Positions 49,324 through 61,287 are shown, counted from the first letter of the stretch. The stretch is 64,000 nucleotides of DNA from Tenebrio molitor (GCF_963966145.1 NC_091048.1:22010001-22074000), one strand, 5' to 3'. Notes: generated from the letters alone by a model not told the origin. Translations and numbers: made by a program.

Positions 49324-50066
49324 CCGGGTGGGGCATCGTATACGCGCACGCGAGAAATCGCGACTTCTAATTAAATAAAATTGTCGAAATTTTTCACACT
49401 TACCTGGCTATTGGTAAGGTACATTTCATAATTTTTTGATAATTTTTCACTTACAAACAAAGCCAAAAAAAAATAAAATGTAAATTTCAATCAAAAAGTC
49501 AAATTCTGATTTTTACACTGACCTACCCAGATTCACTTCCTATAATTATTTACGAAATCAGCGGAAAAAAACACCAATTAGATTTTGAATTAAATGCAGT
49601 TTTACATTTCAACTTTCAAAATCATTTTTATTTATGACCTGTTACTTGTGCTATCGTAAATTTAGGTGACAATGGAAACTGTCAATTTTATGGCAAAAAG
49701 GTTTAAAACGGTCGGCAATACCTTTTGTTGGGAAATTATACCATTGTGCCATAAATCACGCGTCTGGTTTGCGTTTAAATAAAAAAGCGAATTATTTAGT
49801 TAACCAAGTCAAAATTTATAATTGTGCTACCAGGGTTTGATGCGCTAACAGATACAGATTCATTTAGTGTAAAAACTTTATAGGTAAATTAACAGTTAAT
49901 TTCAGAAAACTAATAAAACTGTTACGGCCTTATTTATTAACAAAAAAATTTTTAAAAATTCTCAAATATACCTTATCAATAATTAGTTAGCTAAATAAAA
50001 TTTGGACAATTTAATTTAATTAGAAGTCGCGATTTTTCGCGTGCGCGTATACGATGCCCCACCCGG
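49324..50066. mobile_element. 743-bp TIR element, TATA-flanked
   Basis: CCGGGTGGGGCATCGTATAC, then GCGCACGCGAGAAATCGCGA and onward, is mirrored at the right end over about 60 nt. TATA flanks both ends (49320-49323, 50067-50070), so the target is TA or TATA. No coding was recognised. The GC-rich ends contrast with the AT-rich interior. Confidence 0.9.
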
Positions 50067-50070
50067 TATA

Positions 50071-50234
50071 CAGTGAAATCTCGCCCGAAATCTCTCTTGG
50101 GTTTTTGTAAACCGAATGATAATTACAGCTTACTGAGAGGAGATTGAAACGGCTTAAATATTTCACAAAATTCTAGAAATAGACAAATGATACTTTTACC
50201 TACCGACAGTCCGTTACAAGAGATTTCACTGTAT
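50071..50234. mobile_element. Small TIR element
   Basis: ACAGTGAAATCTC beside the previous element is mirrored by GAGATTTCACTGT at about 50222-50234. It is roughly 165 bp with no coding. The inverted repeat is short, so confidence is moderate. Confidence 0.6.
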
Positions 50235-50390
50235 TTTAATATTTGTAAGAAAATAATGTACCAATAATTTCTTAGAACATCTTTGCTAATTACGGTGGTG
50301 CAGTTCGGAGTGTGGATTAAAGATCCCTGAAAACTCGGTGGATCAGTGGGCTAATTGATTTTTGGTGTAGTTCAGGTGCCCCGTAAACTG

Positions 50391-52003
50391 ACAGCTTCTC
50401 CTTTTTAAAATCAAAAACTCTTGTATCTTACTACTGCTTGCACAGGTATTGCGCGATTACAATTTTATCAAGAATAATAATAACAATGAAGTGGCTCCTG
50501 TAAAATGCGTAATACAAAACCATCTACTTTCTAGGATTAAAAAAAAGCAAGTTTCATGCAATTTTGCAATATGGTGTGATGTTTAAGTGTCTCAGTTGTA
50601 AATAATTTTGTACATTTCTTTGATATTTTTTTTTAATTCGCGAATAAATTATTCATAATCGCAGTCTATACTTGTTCAAGAGTTTATCACTACCAAGGAA
50701 AATGAGTTTTAAAGCTTTTCAACTTCCGTATGCGGCTATCTTTCCAGAAGAAACGATAACTTGGCAGTGACACCCTTAAATAGCAACCAAGTTAAAATTT
50801 ATGACGTGTTGTTTATGCTGTTAAATGTGATAACAGACATATTTACCAAGAACAATCGTAAATTATTATTTTATGTAAAAATTATTTTATATCACCAAGT
50901 TATACTGAACTCATGCGTGTGGTCGATTTTAAACTTTTTCAAACGCTAATCTTCATCGTGACACATTGATGTTCGAATAGTAATAAAAAAAATAAACACA
51001 AATTTTTAATTTGGGTGTCTAATTTTTGGTGTGTTATAAATTATAATTAATCACATTATTTTTGTCACGCTCAATATTCCAACTTGTTTGTCTGGTTATA
51101 ATTATGACATGATTTCTGTACTTGTCTTTAAAACTTTTCAGGGTTGGTTCTTATTACCAGCTCAGTTTTATTAGTTACGCAAACCGTAGAATTTCAATGT
51201 TATGTACTTCGGATTATACCAATTACTTCGTGTAACAGCTGAAATATTTATGGTTCTTTACGTGTGGTTAAAATGTCACAAAAGCACTAAAACCGCAAAT
51301 CCTTTATGACTATAAAGGTAATGCGTAGAACAAATAGTAGAACAGTAACTGTTTCCAAGGCATATCTAAAAGTTTCTTGGAATGTTTTTTTTAAAGAATT
51401 TTTGCAGAAGACAAAAATATAAATAAAAAAAGAGTGTGTGCTTAAGACCGCACGACAGAAGTGAAAACTTCTATGACGCTCGTTATTGATTTTAAGTAAT
51501 ATGCATTCTATAAATTATATTATTATGGATGATAGTACTTAGAGGAATAAGGAGCAAGGAATAAATAATTAACATTATTAATTAAATCCAATGGTGTTTT
51601 TAAATAATCATCAAAAATCAGCATTTTTCAATAGAAACTGCAAATAAGTGTTTAAAAGTAAACACTTGTAATGTCACAGGACAAGAGTCAGAAGTTCGAA
51701 AAAAAACGAGAAAATGATGTTTCCTTTCTTTTTTATTCAACAACAACGAAAACCAAAACCGTTAACACAAAAAAATTAGAACCGTCAATAGTGGATTTTT
51801 ATCAGACCTGTATTTTATTTCATTATTTTTATACTCTTCAGTAATATTATCCCAACTATATCAGAGATTTGCTGTTTTTAAAGCAATTTCACCTTTTAAT
51901 CCGGATAAATTAATAGGATTTTCAGAATAACTTATTTCAAAATCATTTTCTTTAGATCTAATGTGACTCTCCTTTGCCTCGTGAACCTTCGGTGAACTAA
52001 TTT
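50391..52003. other. Spacer, no gene seen
   Basis: Very AT-rich. Only short random open frames. Confidence 0.4.
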
Positions 52004-52224
52004 ATTCAGTTTAAAAAAGCAAATTCTGATGAAATCAGCTCAGCGTCGAGAACCTCTGATGACATCATAAGTCATAACTCTTTCAAGGTCATCAAAAACA
52101 GCAAACAGATTTACCATCAACAGAGAGCTTTTTGAAAACGCTGGTTCAGGTTGTTTTTGCGTTTTTCTCGAAAATCATTCGTTTCTATTTTATGGGAGTG
52201 TTTCCACACTTTTTGGACACACTG
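52004..52224. mobile_element. Right-hand fragment of another TA-type element
   Basis: Ends in CACACTTTTTGGACACACTG before the TA at 52225, a Tc1/mariner-like terminus, and contains GATGACATCATAAGTCATAA. The left half is not found. It abuts the next element across the shared TA. Confidence 0.5.
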
Positions 52225-52226
52225 TA

Positions 52227-52709
52227 CAGGGTTATTCACGAGAGGGGTATTTCTGAATTTCTTTTTACCGCAACCCATTATACACATTGCAACAATATCT
52301 TGATTTCAAATTTTGAAAATAATTATAACTGAATCCACGATGGCTCTTAGTTCTGTCTCTTTCACGTTAAAGCAAAAAAATTTTGTCAATTCGAAAAATG
52401 TGTTTTTACAATAACGACGAAAAGACTGACATGCTCCTTATTTATGGAGAGTGTGGAAAGAATTCTGTCGCCGCTGCGGATGTTTAGAAGCCGATGGTAG
52501 ACACTTCGAACACCTTTTACATTAACTTAATTTGTTAATTTATTTGTTGAATTTTGATTAAATACAGGTTATCTGCCAATCTGACATTTCTCACAAATCT
52601 ATCCAACTTACTTTGATTTCTAATTTAAAAGAAATAACACATTTGGTATTGGTATTGTTGGTTGCGCCAAAATAAAAATTCAGAAGTACCCATCTCGTGA
52701 ATAACCCTG
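52227..52709 (+). mobile_element. Short Tc1/mariner-like deletion derivative
   Basis: CAGGGTTATTCACGAGAGGG, then GTATTTCTGAATTT, is mirrored at the right end (about 34 nt, two mismatches). TA lies on both sides. It is 483 bp. It retains a fused N- and C-terminal scrap of transposase. Confidence 0.9.
52404..52524 (+). pseudogene. Transposase scrap: N-terminus fused to C-terminus
   Basis: FYNNDEKTDMLLIYGECGKN then SVAAADV (DUF4817-type start), immediately followed in another frame by ADGRHFEHLLH and a stop, the usual C-terminus. Everything between is deleted. Confidence 0.8.
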
Positions 52710-52711
52710 TA

Positions 52712-55014
52712 TACATATACTACATAGGTATTAAAAAAGCTATCTAATAAGAGAATCTGTTTTTATCAATTTCTTCAGTTGGTTTAATAAAACAAATAAC
52801 AAAACAAAACAAAAATATTTTTTGTTGTTTGTAATCCAGTAGTTTTTTAAATGAACACCCGATACATATTTTGAAATTTTATTAATTATTTTTTGGTTAA
52901 TAATTTCATTTTACACACACGATGATGTTGCAAAAAATTATGTATGCACCTCGCTACGCTCGTGCGTGTAAACTTCCCCCTTAAAAAAATAAGTAGTACT
53001 TTATACACACGTTGCATGAATGATTATTTTGTCGGTACTTTAACCGCAGTTTTATAGGAGAGGAAAGCTTCAACAGCAGCATACTTTATTACTTTTCTTG
53101 ATAAGGATAGTATCTTTGAGTTACGGTCTGTTTTCGGACCAAACACTGAATTTTTCCTCTGAAAACTTACAAACATTAAAAATTTAAAGAAAAATCCCTT
53201 TCGCCAAGTATTAGCATGAGTTATTATTTCAATGGGGTATATTTTCCTTTAACGAGCACTAGCTGCATTAGATAAAATTGAATTGATCAATAAATTGTGG
53301 AGTGCATTTCGCTACAGTATCTTGCGTTCCATTTTCAGTTCTTTGCACCGGATCCAACATATTTTACTTCCCTGAAAATCGTCACACAAACAATCTAACC
53401 CGTACAAAAGGACCATTAAGCCATTCCGTCGACATAATAAGTTAATTGTCCATTTACTTTTACGTGCCGCTTAGAAAAAAAATTATCGCGAATCAGACAA
53501 TAAGTTGTGCTGCACTTGGTCTAATGAGATTATTAAGATTCCCGACAAAAACAACTGTGCTTTTGTGCAGTAGGAAATTAATTTCCTCGTGTGTATTACA
53601 ATCCGCCAATAGAGGCAGTGTTACAAACGTGAAAATCACTAACAATCGCTATTAAGTGATCGCAGAGGAACGCATTTTGTTTGAAAATCGATTTTTTATT
53701 TAAACGTTGCAGCGGGAGTGCATAAAATTGAACACGAAACGATTTTGCACTTGGCTCAAGACGATAAACACCGATGATGCACACTTACGGTGTTACAAGT
53801 TTAATAAAGTGAAACACGTCGGCCGTTAATAATGTTTAAATATTCTCGTCCATTCCTTTGAGAGGAATCAGAAATTGCCTATTGTGAAAATTATTTCGAT
53901 ATTATTCACAAATTCCGCGCTGTTTCTGCGACTCTCAAGACGTTATCTCGAACTGGCACAAAATACGTTTATTACCTCGGCACTCACAAATGAGCAATAA
54001 AATACATTGTTGTTTTATTAAATCCTTATGGTAGGACGAGGCACGATTTCTGAAAAAATCCTTTCAAACGAGCACTTAACTTGTCTATGCCATTTTAAAT
54101 GCCCAATTCATATTGTTTGTGATTACTTCATCCCTGAAGTCACCGTAACAATAAACTACAACCTGCAGCTTTGTACCTGGACATAAACTGGCGCCAGGTC
54201 TAAATTGTTTCCAGGATTCATAGAAACGCTCAAATTTTCTGTCTGTCTTGACTTGTTTTACGCAGAACATTCGGAACCGTTGCCTTCAGCAAAATGTGAC
54301 ATTTTTCATGTCGCGATGCTGCTAAAATGTTTCAGATTTAGATAAGACAAAACATAATGAATGTTTGGAAAGAAACATAACTTTTATCTCGACATGTCGT
54401 ACAGTATTAACACCCAGAAGAATTATAAATTATAATTCAATAATAACATTTATTTATCATCTTATGAATTAATGATTTTGTTACTGCAAAATTGTTAGTT
54501 GCGTGGAATGAATTTTCTTGTTTTTGTCTCGATGCATTTTGCTCGACCATCATGCAAGAAAGTGATTAAAGTGATTGGCTTCGGTTTATTCAAGGTATAC
54601 AGCGTGTCTCAAAATAAATGACCGTGGATAATGGATTTGGTGGATTGAAGAGACCAATAATGTAAAAACTAACTGCACTAAAGCCGTGAATGTTTCTTAT
54701 ATTCATATCATTACAGCAACTGGTTCAGAATGTAGAATCTCATTTCGATTATTTTCATTTTCACAGTTAAAAGCTTGGAGCTTGGAATAACAATTTTGTT
54801 CAAGAGGCCTTTGTCTAGAGCAGGTTTAATGAATTGGTTAGTTTATCATAAGTAAATGAATTTTAACTTGATTTACTCGTATTAAATTAATCTAACACAA
54901 AACTGAAGCTACCATAGTTATTTTTGTATTAAGTGCACGAAATACAAACACTATTTTTTCTACAACCACATTTTAAAATTTTTGAATTTTTGTAAAATTT
55001 TCCTGGGATGCTAA
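52712..55014. other. Spacer, no gene seen
   Basis: A lone end of MITE family A (AAATGAACACCCGATAC) sits at 52850-52866. A lone TATACAGCGTGTCTCAAAAT terminus is at about 54596. The 53200-54300 part is less AT-rich and repeat-poor, and may be regulatory. Confidence 0.4.
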
Positions 55015-55090
55015 AATATTTGTTAAAAAGTTTCCTTGGATGCTAAAATATAACTATTTTAGCATCCAAGGAAATTTTTTGACAAATATT
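55015..55090. repeat. Tight 36-bp-arm hairpin
   Basis: The arms 55015-55050 and 55055-55090 are complementary except for two positions, with a TAAC loop. The inner stem is CCTTGGATGCTAAAATA / TATTTTAGCATCCAAGG. A third, direct copy of the inner sequence (TTTTCCTGGGATGCTAAAAT) precedes it at 54999. Confidence 0.85.
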
Positions 55091-55352
55091 TTTTCACTAT
55101 CAAAAATCACATACTTTGCGACTTGATAACGATGCATAAATGTCACGTTTTTTTGACGGTTGTAGAAAAAAAATATTTTGATATGGTATTTGTTCGATGA
55201 TCTTTTTTTTCAGATCAGTGACAATTAACTTTTTTTATCCAACTAAATTGCTGCCAAATTTTAATTTGAGTCAATGACAAGCAAATGACAACGATAGTAA
55301 ATTAATGCACTAGTGCAATTCTTTTGAAACGACATGAAAAATATTACAAAAT

Positions 55353-55576
55353 AGTAGTTTATTTGACGAGTTCTTGTGCCAAAAAAGCCCAATTGACACA
55401 CGAACGAGTTGAATGCAACGTTTTTTTGTTCGACGAGCCCCTTAAAGGCTCCAAATCGCTTAAGATCTTTAAAATTTGCTTTACGTTTCGTTTTGACAAT
55501 TGGTGACATTTATCAAAATCCGTTCACAAAGGAGAAAATTCTCAAATTCTGACAGTGTCGAACAAATAAAAAAAAA
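55353..55576 (+). repeat. Foldback repeat B, copy 4
   Basis: Starts GTTTATTTGACGAGTT and ends GTGTCGAACAAATAAAAAAA. One arm of the internal palindrome found in copy 1 is deleted. Confidence 0.85.
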
Positions 55577-55830
55577 TGTATTAAATAAGCTATTTTCGTA
55601 TTCATACATTTTTTTAAAGGAAACAGTCGGTCAAAATAATCCTTGTGGACATCAAATTGTCAATACCTATAAGGTTCTTGAGCGCAGTTTATAGGCTCGG
55701 GATATTATTATTGAAAATTTTAGTTGTCCTGCATTTTTAAAAATGAGTTAGTTTTATCGTACATTTTTTTAAAGTACATAATTAAAATTTTTAATTATTT
55801 GAACAAAATTTTGACTTGCGAATGAATGTA

Positions 55831-56033
55831 TCGAGTGTTCATTTAAATTTATCCTCAAAGTAGGCGTTGAAGAGTCGATCGAAAGCACCACGGATTACAG
55901 ATCACGGATCATCTGTTTAAATCTAACCTCACTTTTTGCGTTGTTTGTGTTTTACTCTACAGACTGACGAGTGGTGCGTTCACAATCGATTCTTCAACGC
56001 CAACTTTGAGGATACATTTAAATGAACAGCCGA
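55831..56033. mobile_element. MITE family A, copy 3
   Basis: Left TCGAGTGTTCATTTAAATTT, mirrored right ...ATTTAAATGAACAGCCGA. The full family interior is present, including GTGGTGCGTTCACAATCGAT. TA precedes the left end. Confidence 0.88.
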
Positions 56034-56121
56034 CTGCGCAAGCATTTTTGGAATCTACATTTTAAATATTTTTCATAATCAAACAATTGGATTTGGGGTT
56101 ACAAACTAAAATATTACTTAA

Positions 56122-56680
56122 GGGTAGGGTTTACCTGATGAAAATTTCACAATTCGTGTAGTTTGGGTTGCATTATTGGAAATGTTTGAAATGAAATAAA
56201 CGGCTTTTCAATTGGCCTACTTTTATCTGAAATGGGTAAGTACCTGCCAGAAGGTGTAGTTAATCAGCAAATTTCATTACTAAGCTTTTAGATATTTTCG
56301 TCTCCCAAATAAACGTTCAAATGTGAATTTAGTGGTAAAATCGTACGTATGTATGTTTATGTATAATAAGATCTGTGATTTTTTTGGAAGCACGGTGATG
56401 GCACCAAACACTTTAAAATTTAATTTCCGAGGGCCCCATACTTTTTTTTTGTTAATTTCGAATTAGGTTTTAGTGTTACAGCTTCCTGGATAGTCCTCAA
56501 ATTGCAATTTATTTTATTGTTATTTATAACGAAATCGAAAAAAGAAAAGTATGGGGCCCTAGAGGAAAGACGTATCTTTCAAATAAAAAACGTACCTTGC
56601 CTTCATCTGTTGTGGTTTTAAAGATATGGATGTTTAAAAACACCGTTTTTCGACCATTTCAAATCAGGTAAACCCCACCC
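56122..56680. mobile_element. TTAA-flanked element with inner inverted repeat
   Basis: GGGTAGGGTTTACCTGAT is mirrored by ATCAGGTAAACCCCACCC, with TTAA at 56118-56121 and 56681-56684. An inner pair GGGCCCCATACTTTT / AAAAGTATGGGGCCC lies at about 56430 and 56545. No coding. The TTAA target suggests a piggyBac-like source. Confidence 0.82.
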
Positions 56681-56689
56681 TTAAGGGGT

Positions 56690-57498
56690 GATTGAAGCTT
56701 ATTATTTAGAACAAATTTAATGAAAATACAAAGTAAAATAATTATAGAACTACATAAGTTTTTTGAAAATTAAGATTTTAGACAAAGTAGAATTAATTAA
56801 AATTACATAATTACCTAAATTAGTGGGGGAATTTTCTTTTCAATCCTAGTTAAACCATTATGTAGTTGTGTCGTAATCAAGATGAATTACTTAATTCATG
56901 TTCTCTTTAATTTACTGTTATATCATCGGATTAAACGATAAAAATTCAGATTGATTTAGACTGATCGGATTTAATTTGAATAAAACCAGAAAATTCCTGA
57001 ATCAGCAATTTTAAACAATAATTTAAATTGTTTGATAGTATATATTTTATAAAATTATCTATATTGCAGTAATTATATTGCAGAAAACAATAAACAGATG
57101 ATAAAAATACCCATAAAAATACATCTTTATGTAAAATCGTTCTAAAAATACAAACAATATAAACATGTGGTTGCTTGATTAAAGATAGTTTCTTAAGCTA
57201 AAAGTATTTAAAAATTTGCACTGAAACACTTTTCCAGAAAATAACAATTCACGTGTCTTTTGTTGTACTTTCTAATCCACCAGTAATAAATGTCAACCAA
57301 TTAAACAAATATTTTACAGCCGTGGAAGTAAATAAAATAAGAAACATATTTCTGAGGTTTGTTTTTCCTTGAACATAAAACCAGAGAAATTACTTCATTG
57401 ACATTATAAACTGACTCATGTACACATATTCACATAGTGCTGAGTTTGTACAGAAAATATCTAGATTAGAAATTCTCAAAACTGTGAAAAGGGAACTT
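56690..57498. other. Spacer, no gene seen
   Basis: AT-rich without recognisable features. Confidence 0.4.
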
Positions 57499-57666
57499 AA
57501 GCTAGTTTGACACGATGCTAAATTTTGTAGAAAATTTGTTAGAAAATGAACGATCAGGATCTGACAAAGACAGACTATGATCCTGATCGTTCATTGGTCC
57601 TGATCGAGGGTCTCTCTCATTTTTTAACAAATTTTCTACAAAATTTAGTATCGTGTCAAACAGCTT
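57499..57666. mobile_element. Foldback MITE with inner hairpin
   Basis: The left arm (TTTGACACGATGCTAAATTT, then TGTAGAAAATTTGTTA) pairs with the right arm ending GTATCGTGTCAAACAGCTT. The centre has a second hairpin, AATGAACGATCAGGATC / GATCCTGATCGTTCATT. Confidence 0.82.
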
Positions 57667-57669
57667 TTA

Positions 57670-58137
57670 GTTAAAATATAAACGTATAATTTTAATAACT
57701 GGAGTGATTCTTAAATTATTAATACGGTTCCACCAAATAATTTCTGTTGGATTAAAATCAGGAATTTGTGTTGGTTAGCACCTAATACCTCCTCTTTACA
57801 CCGAACTTTAACAAGATTATGCTTTGTATTATAATCTTACCGAAACTCGCAGTCTCGAGACAGATTATTATCGTTCTGCAGTTTTTTCTTACAAAATACT
57901 TATCTCAAAAAACACCTTCAAAATATGTATAACACATCTCTCTGTGTATACGACTGCGGAGCAAGTATACTTCTTCTCAATTCTTCACTAATTGCAGACA
58001 GAGGAAATATTGTATGGAAATCAGGAATAAACTATTTTTTTTTCTTCAAACGTCCGTAAAATGTGACATTGCATTGTTGCATTGTTAATGCTAAAGTGTC
58101 ACTTCATTGTCATGGCATCTAACGAGCTGACCTGCTT
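57670..58137. other. Spacer, no gene seen
   Basis: No recognisable gene or repeat. Confidence 0.4.
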
Positions 58138-58228
58138 CCGTGAAGTTATTATCTCCGCTGAGGAGCGTCCGTGAAGTTATTATCTCCGCTGAGGGCGTCC
58201 GTGAAGTTATTATCTCCGCTGATGAGCG
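58138..58228. repeat. 30/31-bp minisatellite, three copies
   Basis: CCGTGAAGTTATTATCTCCG begins at 58138, 58169 and 58199 (periods 31 and 30), each followed by CTGA(G/T). The copies are almost identical, so the array is young. Confidence 0.92.
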
Positions 58229-58311
58229 GCTGTAAAGTAAACTAGCTAAATCATTTGAAATTCCTACCTGGTTTCTTAACATGTTTTAAATAATTTGTTA
58301 TGAAGGTTTGA

Positions 58312-58436
58312 AGAAAAAATAGTATATGTTATTCGTAGCAAAAATGGTTTTATATGCTTTGGCTGGTTTGTCAGCCTGAGCCTCAGCACATAGAACTTCA
58401 TTTTTGCTCCTAATAACGTAATATACTATTTTTTTC
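58312..58436. repeat. Foldback repeat
   Basis: GAAAAAATAGTATATGTTAT near 58312 and its partner AATATACTATTTTTTTC at the right form arms of about 36 nt, which also include AGCAAAAATG / CATTTTTGCT. Probably a MITE. Confidence 0.7.
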
Positions 58437-58439
58437 ACT

Positions 58440-61286
58440 CATGGGATTGTCGCACTCGTCTATGACTCCCATTCATAAAAAGTGCTACTTTATGCAGTAT
58501 TGCTCAAATTGCTATTGATTTTAGAAGGTAAGTGGCAAAATGAGTAATCTGGTCAAATTGCGTGTATTGAAAAGTTGCTATAATTTTGTCGTCTGCTACA
58601 TATCCTTGAACACACGATTTTAGAGATTCTAAAATTCGATATAGATACAGTAAAATCAGAATGACAATTTAATTGTAATGTTGTGAATGACGCAGTAGAT
58701 TAGAATCGCTTTTACTATATCAAATAACAACTAAATAAAATTCGTCATTTTATGTTGCACCAAACGTAAAACCAGATTGTTAGTGAGCTTCCAGTAAAAA
58801 ATTACAGCATGATTCTGCTGAAATAGACGTTTCGATCCGCTGAAATCATGTAGTTTAGTTTGTTGCCTAGCAGAGGGATTCATGGTTCCGTTTCTGAATT
58901 AGGCTAATAGTCGACAAGGCTGATGTTAATCAGTCGTGAACTCCCGTCTTTAGATTATCTTGGCAGACGTTTGCAGACTGATAACATTACAAGTTTTTCT
59001 GCGACGTCCACATTGTAAATAATTAATCGTACATGCTTTTTTGGTCTGCAAATCATCTCGAAGAACCGTTTGGTCGTCTTCCCTTATTGGAATAATTGAC
59101 AGCGCACGTTTCTGCAGAATGCGAGTGCAATTAAATTCATTTGCATGTAGGTGACGAAAAAATCCCGGAAAAATTAGATCCAATTAAGGCTGGCGCAATA
59201 GGTGCAATTAAAAACCTACGAGGAAATTAACGGATTAGCAATTTAGGTCATGATGGAATGATCGAATTGTGATTTTTTTTCAGCGAAGCCGTGCAAAAAT
59301 GCAGGAGAAAATAACTCCACATACATCTTCTTGTTTGCTGTAAATTTATTGCTTCTCCGAGAATCACTTAACAACTTATCGTTTTATTTGTGTTTCTTTG
59401 CGCGTCTTTGTACTCCAGCTTTGCTAATACGGGCCGAGTTGGGGCGTACACTCCCCGGAAGATCTAATTGTTCGCCTGAAATAATCAAGCACAACCGAAT
59501 CGCGTTATCACGGCAGCCGGCGGTCGAATCGTCAGTGACGGATGGGGAGAAGAGACAAAATAAGAGCATTATATCGGTGAAGCATTTACGGTCCGTAAAA
59601 ATTTAATTCCCAGTTAACAGGACATTAGAGATTTTATCTCGAGTTGTTTTCTTGTTGCATCTTTGTTTAGTTGCAAGTGAGGATGTGCTTTTGCGGCGAT
59701 CCGTGCACATACTCTCACCGGCGCCAGCGTTAACTTCTTGCGGTGGAAAAGTCATTCCTAATGACTATAGATTACATGATTAGTGATTTAATTGTTTGGT
59801 GCAGAAGGCCGTTCTTGCTATTTTCTGCAATCCAGACACGCGCTATTATCACACACATGCGTCTCTTTTACTGAAAAATGTAACTGCCTCATAAAACACC
59901 GCAAAAACTTGCCGTCTTTACCCGTTTCGTCATATGTTGGCTGACTTGTAGCGAATTTCGCTCAAAAAATGGATGGAAAATTCTCGATCTTTCTCTTTAT
60001 GGGGTATTTAATTTTTTCCGTTTTTTCGAATGATGCCCAAGCAAAAATCCTGATTAAATTTGTCTAGCCAGGGAAATGGACTTGGGTCGATGTTTTCTAC
60101 GCAGACTTTTGTTTTCAGTTTTTCTGACTACACCACTTATGTTCTATTAAGTGAGAAGGGTCTCTAATATGAGAAACTAAAGAACCGAAGAATCAATAAA
60201 ATTTATTTCATTAATTAACAAACCGAACATTAAAATTTTGAAGAACATTTAACTGAAGTATTTACATTTCAGAAGTTTCAATTCTAGTGAAAATATTTTT
60301 ATAGGCTTAAGTAAGGTACTTGGTCATTTAATTTGTCTGAAACTGAACTTTAATTGCCATAATTTTCATTTCTCAAAGTTCTTGGATAAGTATAGTCCCA
60401 TTTTTACCCTTTTGAGGTGACGTCACGATTTCCTTCCTCGCTTTCTCTCTACTGAAACGACAGAAACAAAAAAAAAAAACAAAACGGCACGTTTATTTAT
60501 TGTTAGTTACTTTGGTTATTTTATATTCCTGTCAATTTGACAATTTTTAATTTCTTTCACTTATTACATTGATTAAAAACATAACCTTTCGAAGCAATTG
60601 CCAACAAATTTGAAATATAGTAGTTATTTATGATAAATTCAAATTTGTTTCTGATTCTAGCTCAAACATACATAAGTTACTAGATAATGACGTCATCGCA
60701 AAAGGGCAAAATTTTTTTTTACAGATACCTGTGTATGTTCAGAAAATTAATTCTTAAGAAGCATTTCAACGCAAAAAATCTATACTGTGTTCCTTAACCT
60801 ATGTAGTAATGAAATCACGTGATTCGCACGTGCTTGCTCGAGATTGGACAAATCTAAATAGAGCAGTCTCTTCGGCAGCTGAGCAGGCAGGAATTGCGTG
60901 GGGTGCACATGATTGCTATATTTCCTAAGTGAACGGAGTATAAAGAATACCACTTTCAAATTAATAATTGCATGTTTTAAAACAAACAAAAGTATTTAGT
61001 TAAGAAAATTTAATTTAAAAATAAAAAGTTCTAATTGTTTATCTTAAATTAGGGAAAATGAATGTCTTTTTTCACGTGGTATGCGTTGTTTGAATTTAAA
61101 AAATAAGAAAATTTTATTCAAATGATAGAAGTTATGTTACATCGTTTTTTGTATTGTTAAATAAGCGATTTTTAATAAGACGTATTTAACCTTAATTTAC
61201 CATATTCTAACAAAACTAAAATCTTTTATTATCAATGTATTTCCGAATTTTTGTTTCCAGCTCACGAATACTTTTGTTGTGGAAAT
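58440..61286. other. Spacer, no gene seen
   Basis: The 58900-59850 part is less AT-rich (for example GGCCGAGTTGGGGCGTACAC at about 59430) with overlapping open frames on both strands and no motif, so it is more likely regulatory DNA than coding. An inverted pair around CCCTTTTGAGGTGACGTCA (60410) and TGACGTCATCGCAAAAGGG (60689) may bound a small element. Confidence 0.35.
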
Positions 61287-61287
61287 A

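Larger units (their letters stand above)
46010..50390 (-). mobile_element. Degenerate MULE DNA transposon with later insertions
   Basis: The boundaries are approximate. Both flanks carry GAACTGCACC motifs in inverted orientation: CGAACTGCACCACGG at 46018, two more copies at about 46080 and 46123, and GGTGGTGCAGTTCGG at 50289 with a relative at about 50368. The transposase remnant reads leftward inside. At least three other elements sit within it (about 47127-48142, 48618-48810, 49324-50066). Confidence 0.6.

Noticed and set aside
19486..58228. CRISPR-like spaced repeats
   Set aside because: The tandem arrays (19486, 23285, 58138) have no unique spacers and are ordinary micro- or minisatellites in a eukaryotic genome.
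59331..59606. 91-codon frame in a GC-richer patch
   Set aside because: A frame of similar length is open on the opposite strand, no motif is visible and no splice partners were seen. Base composition alone explains it.
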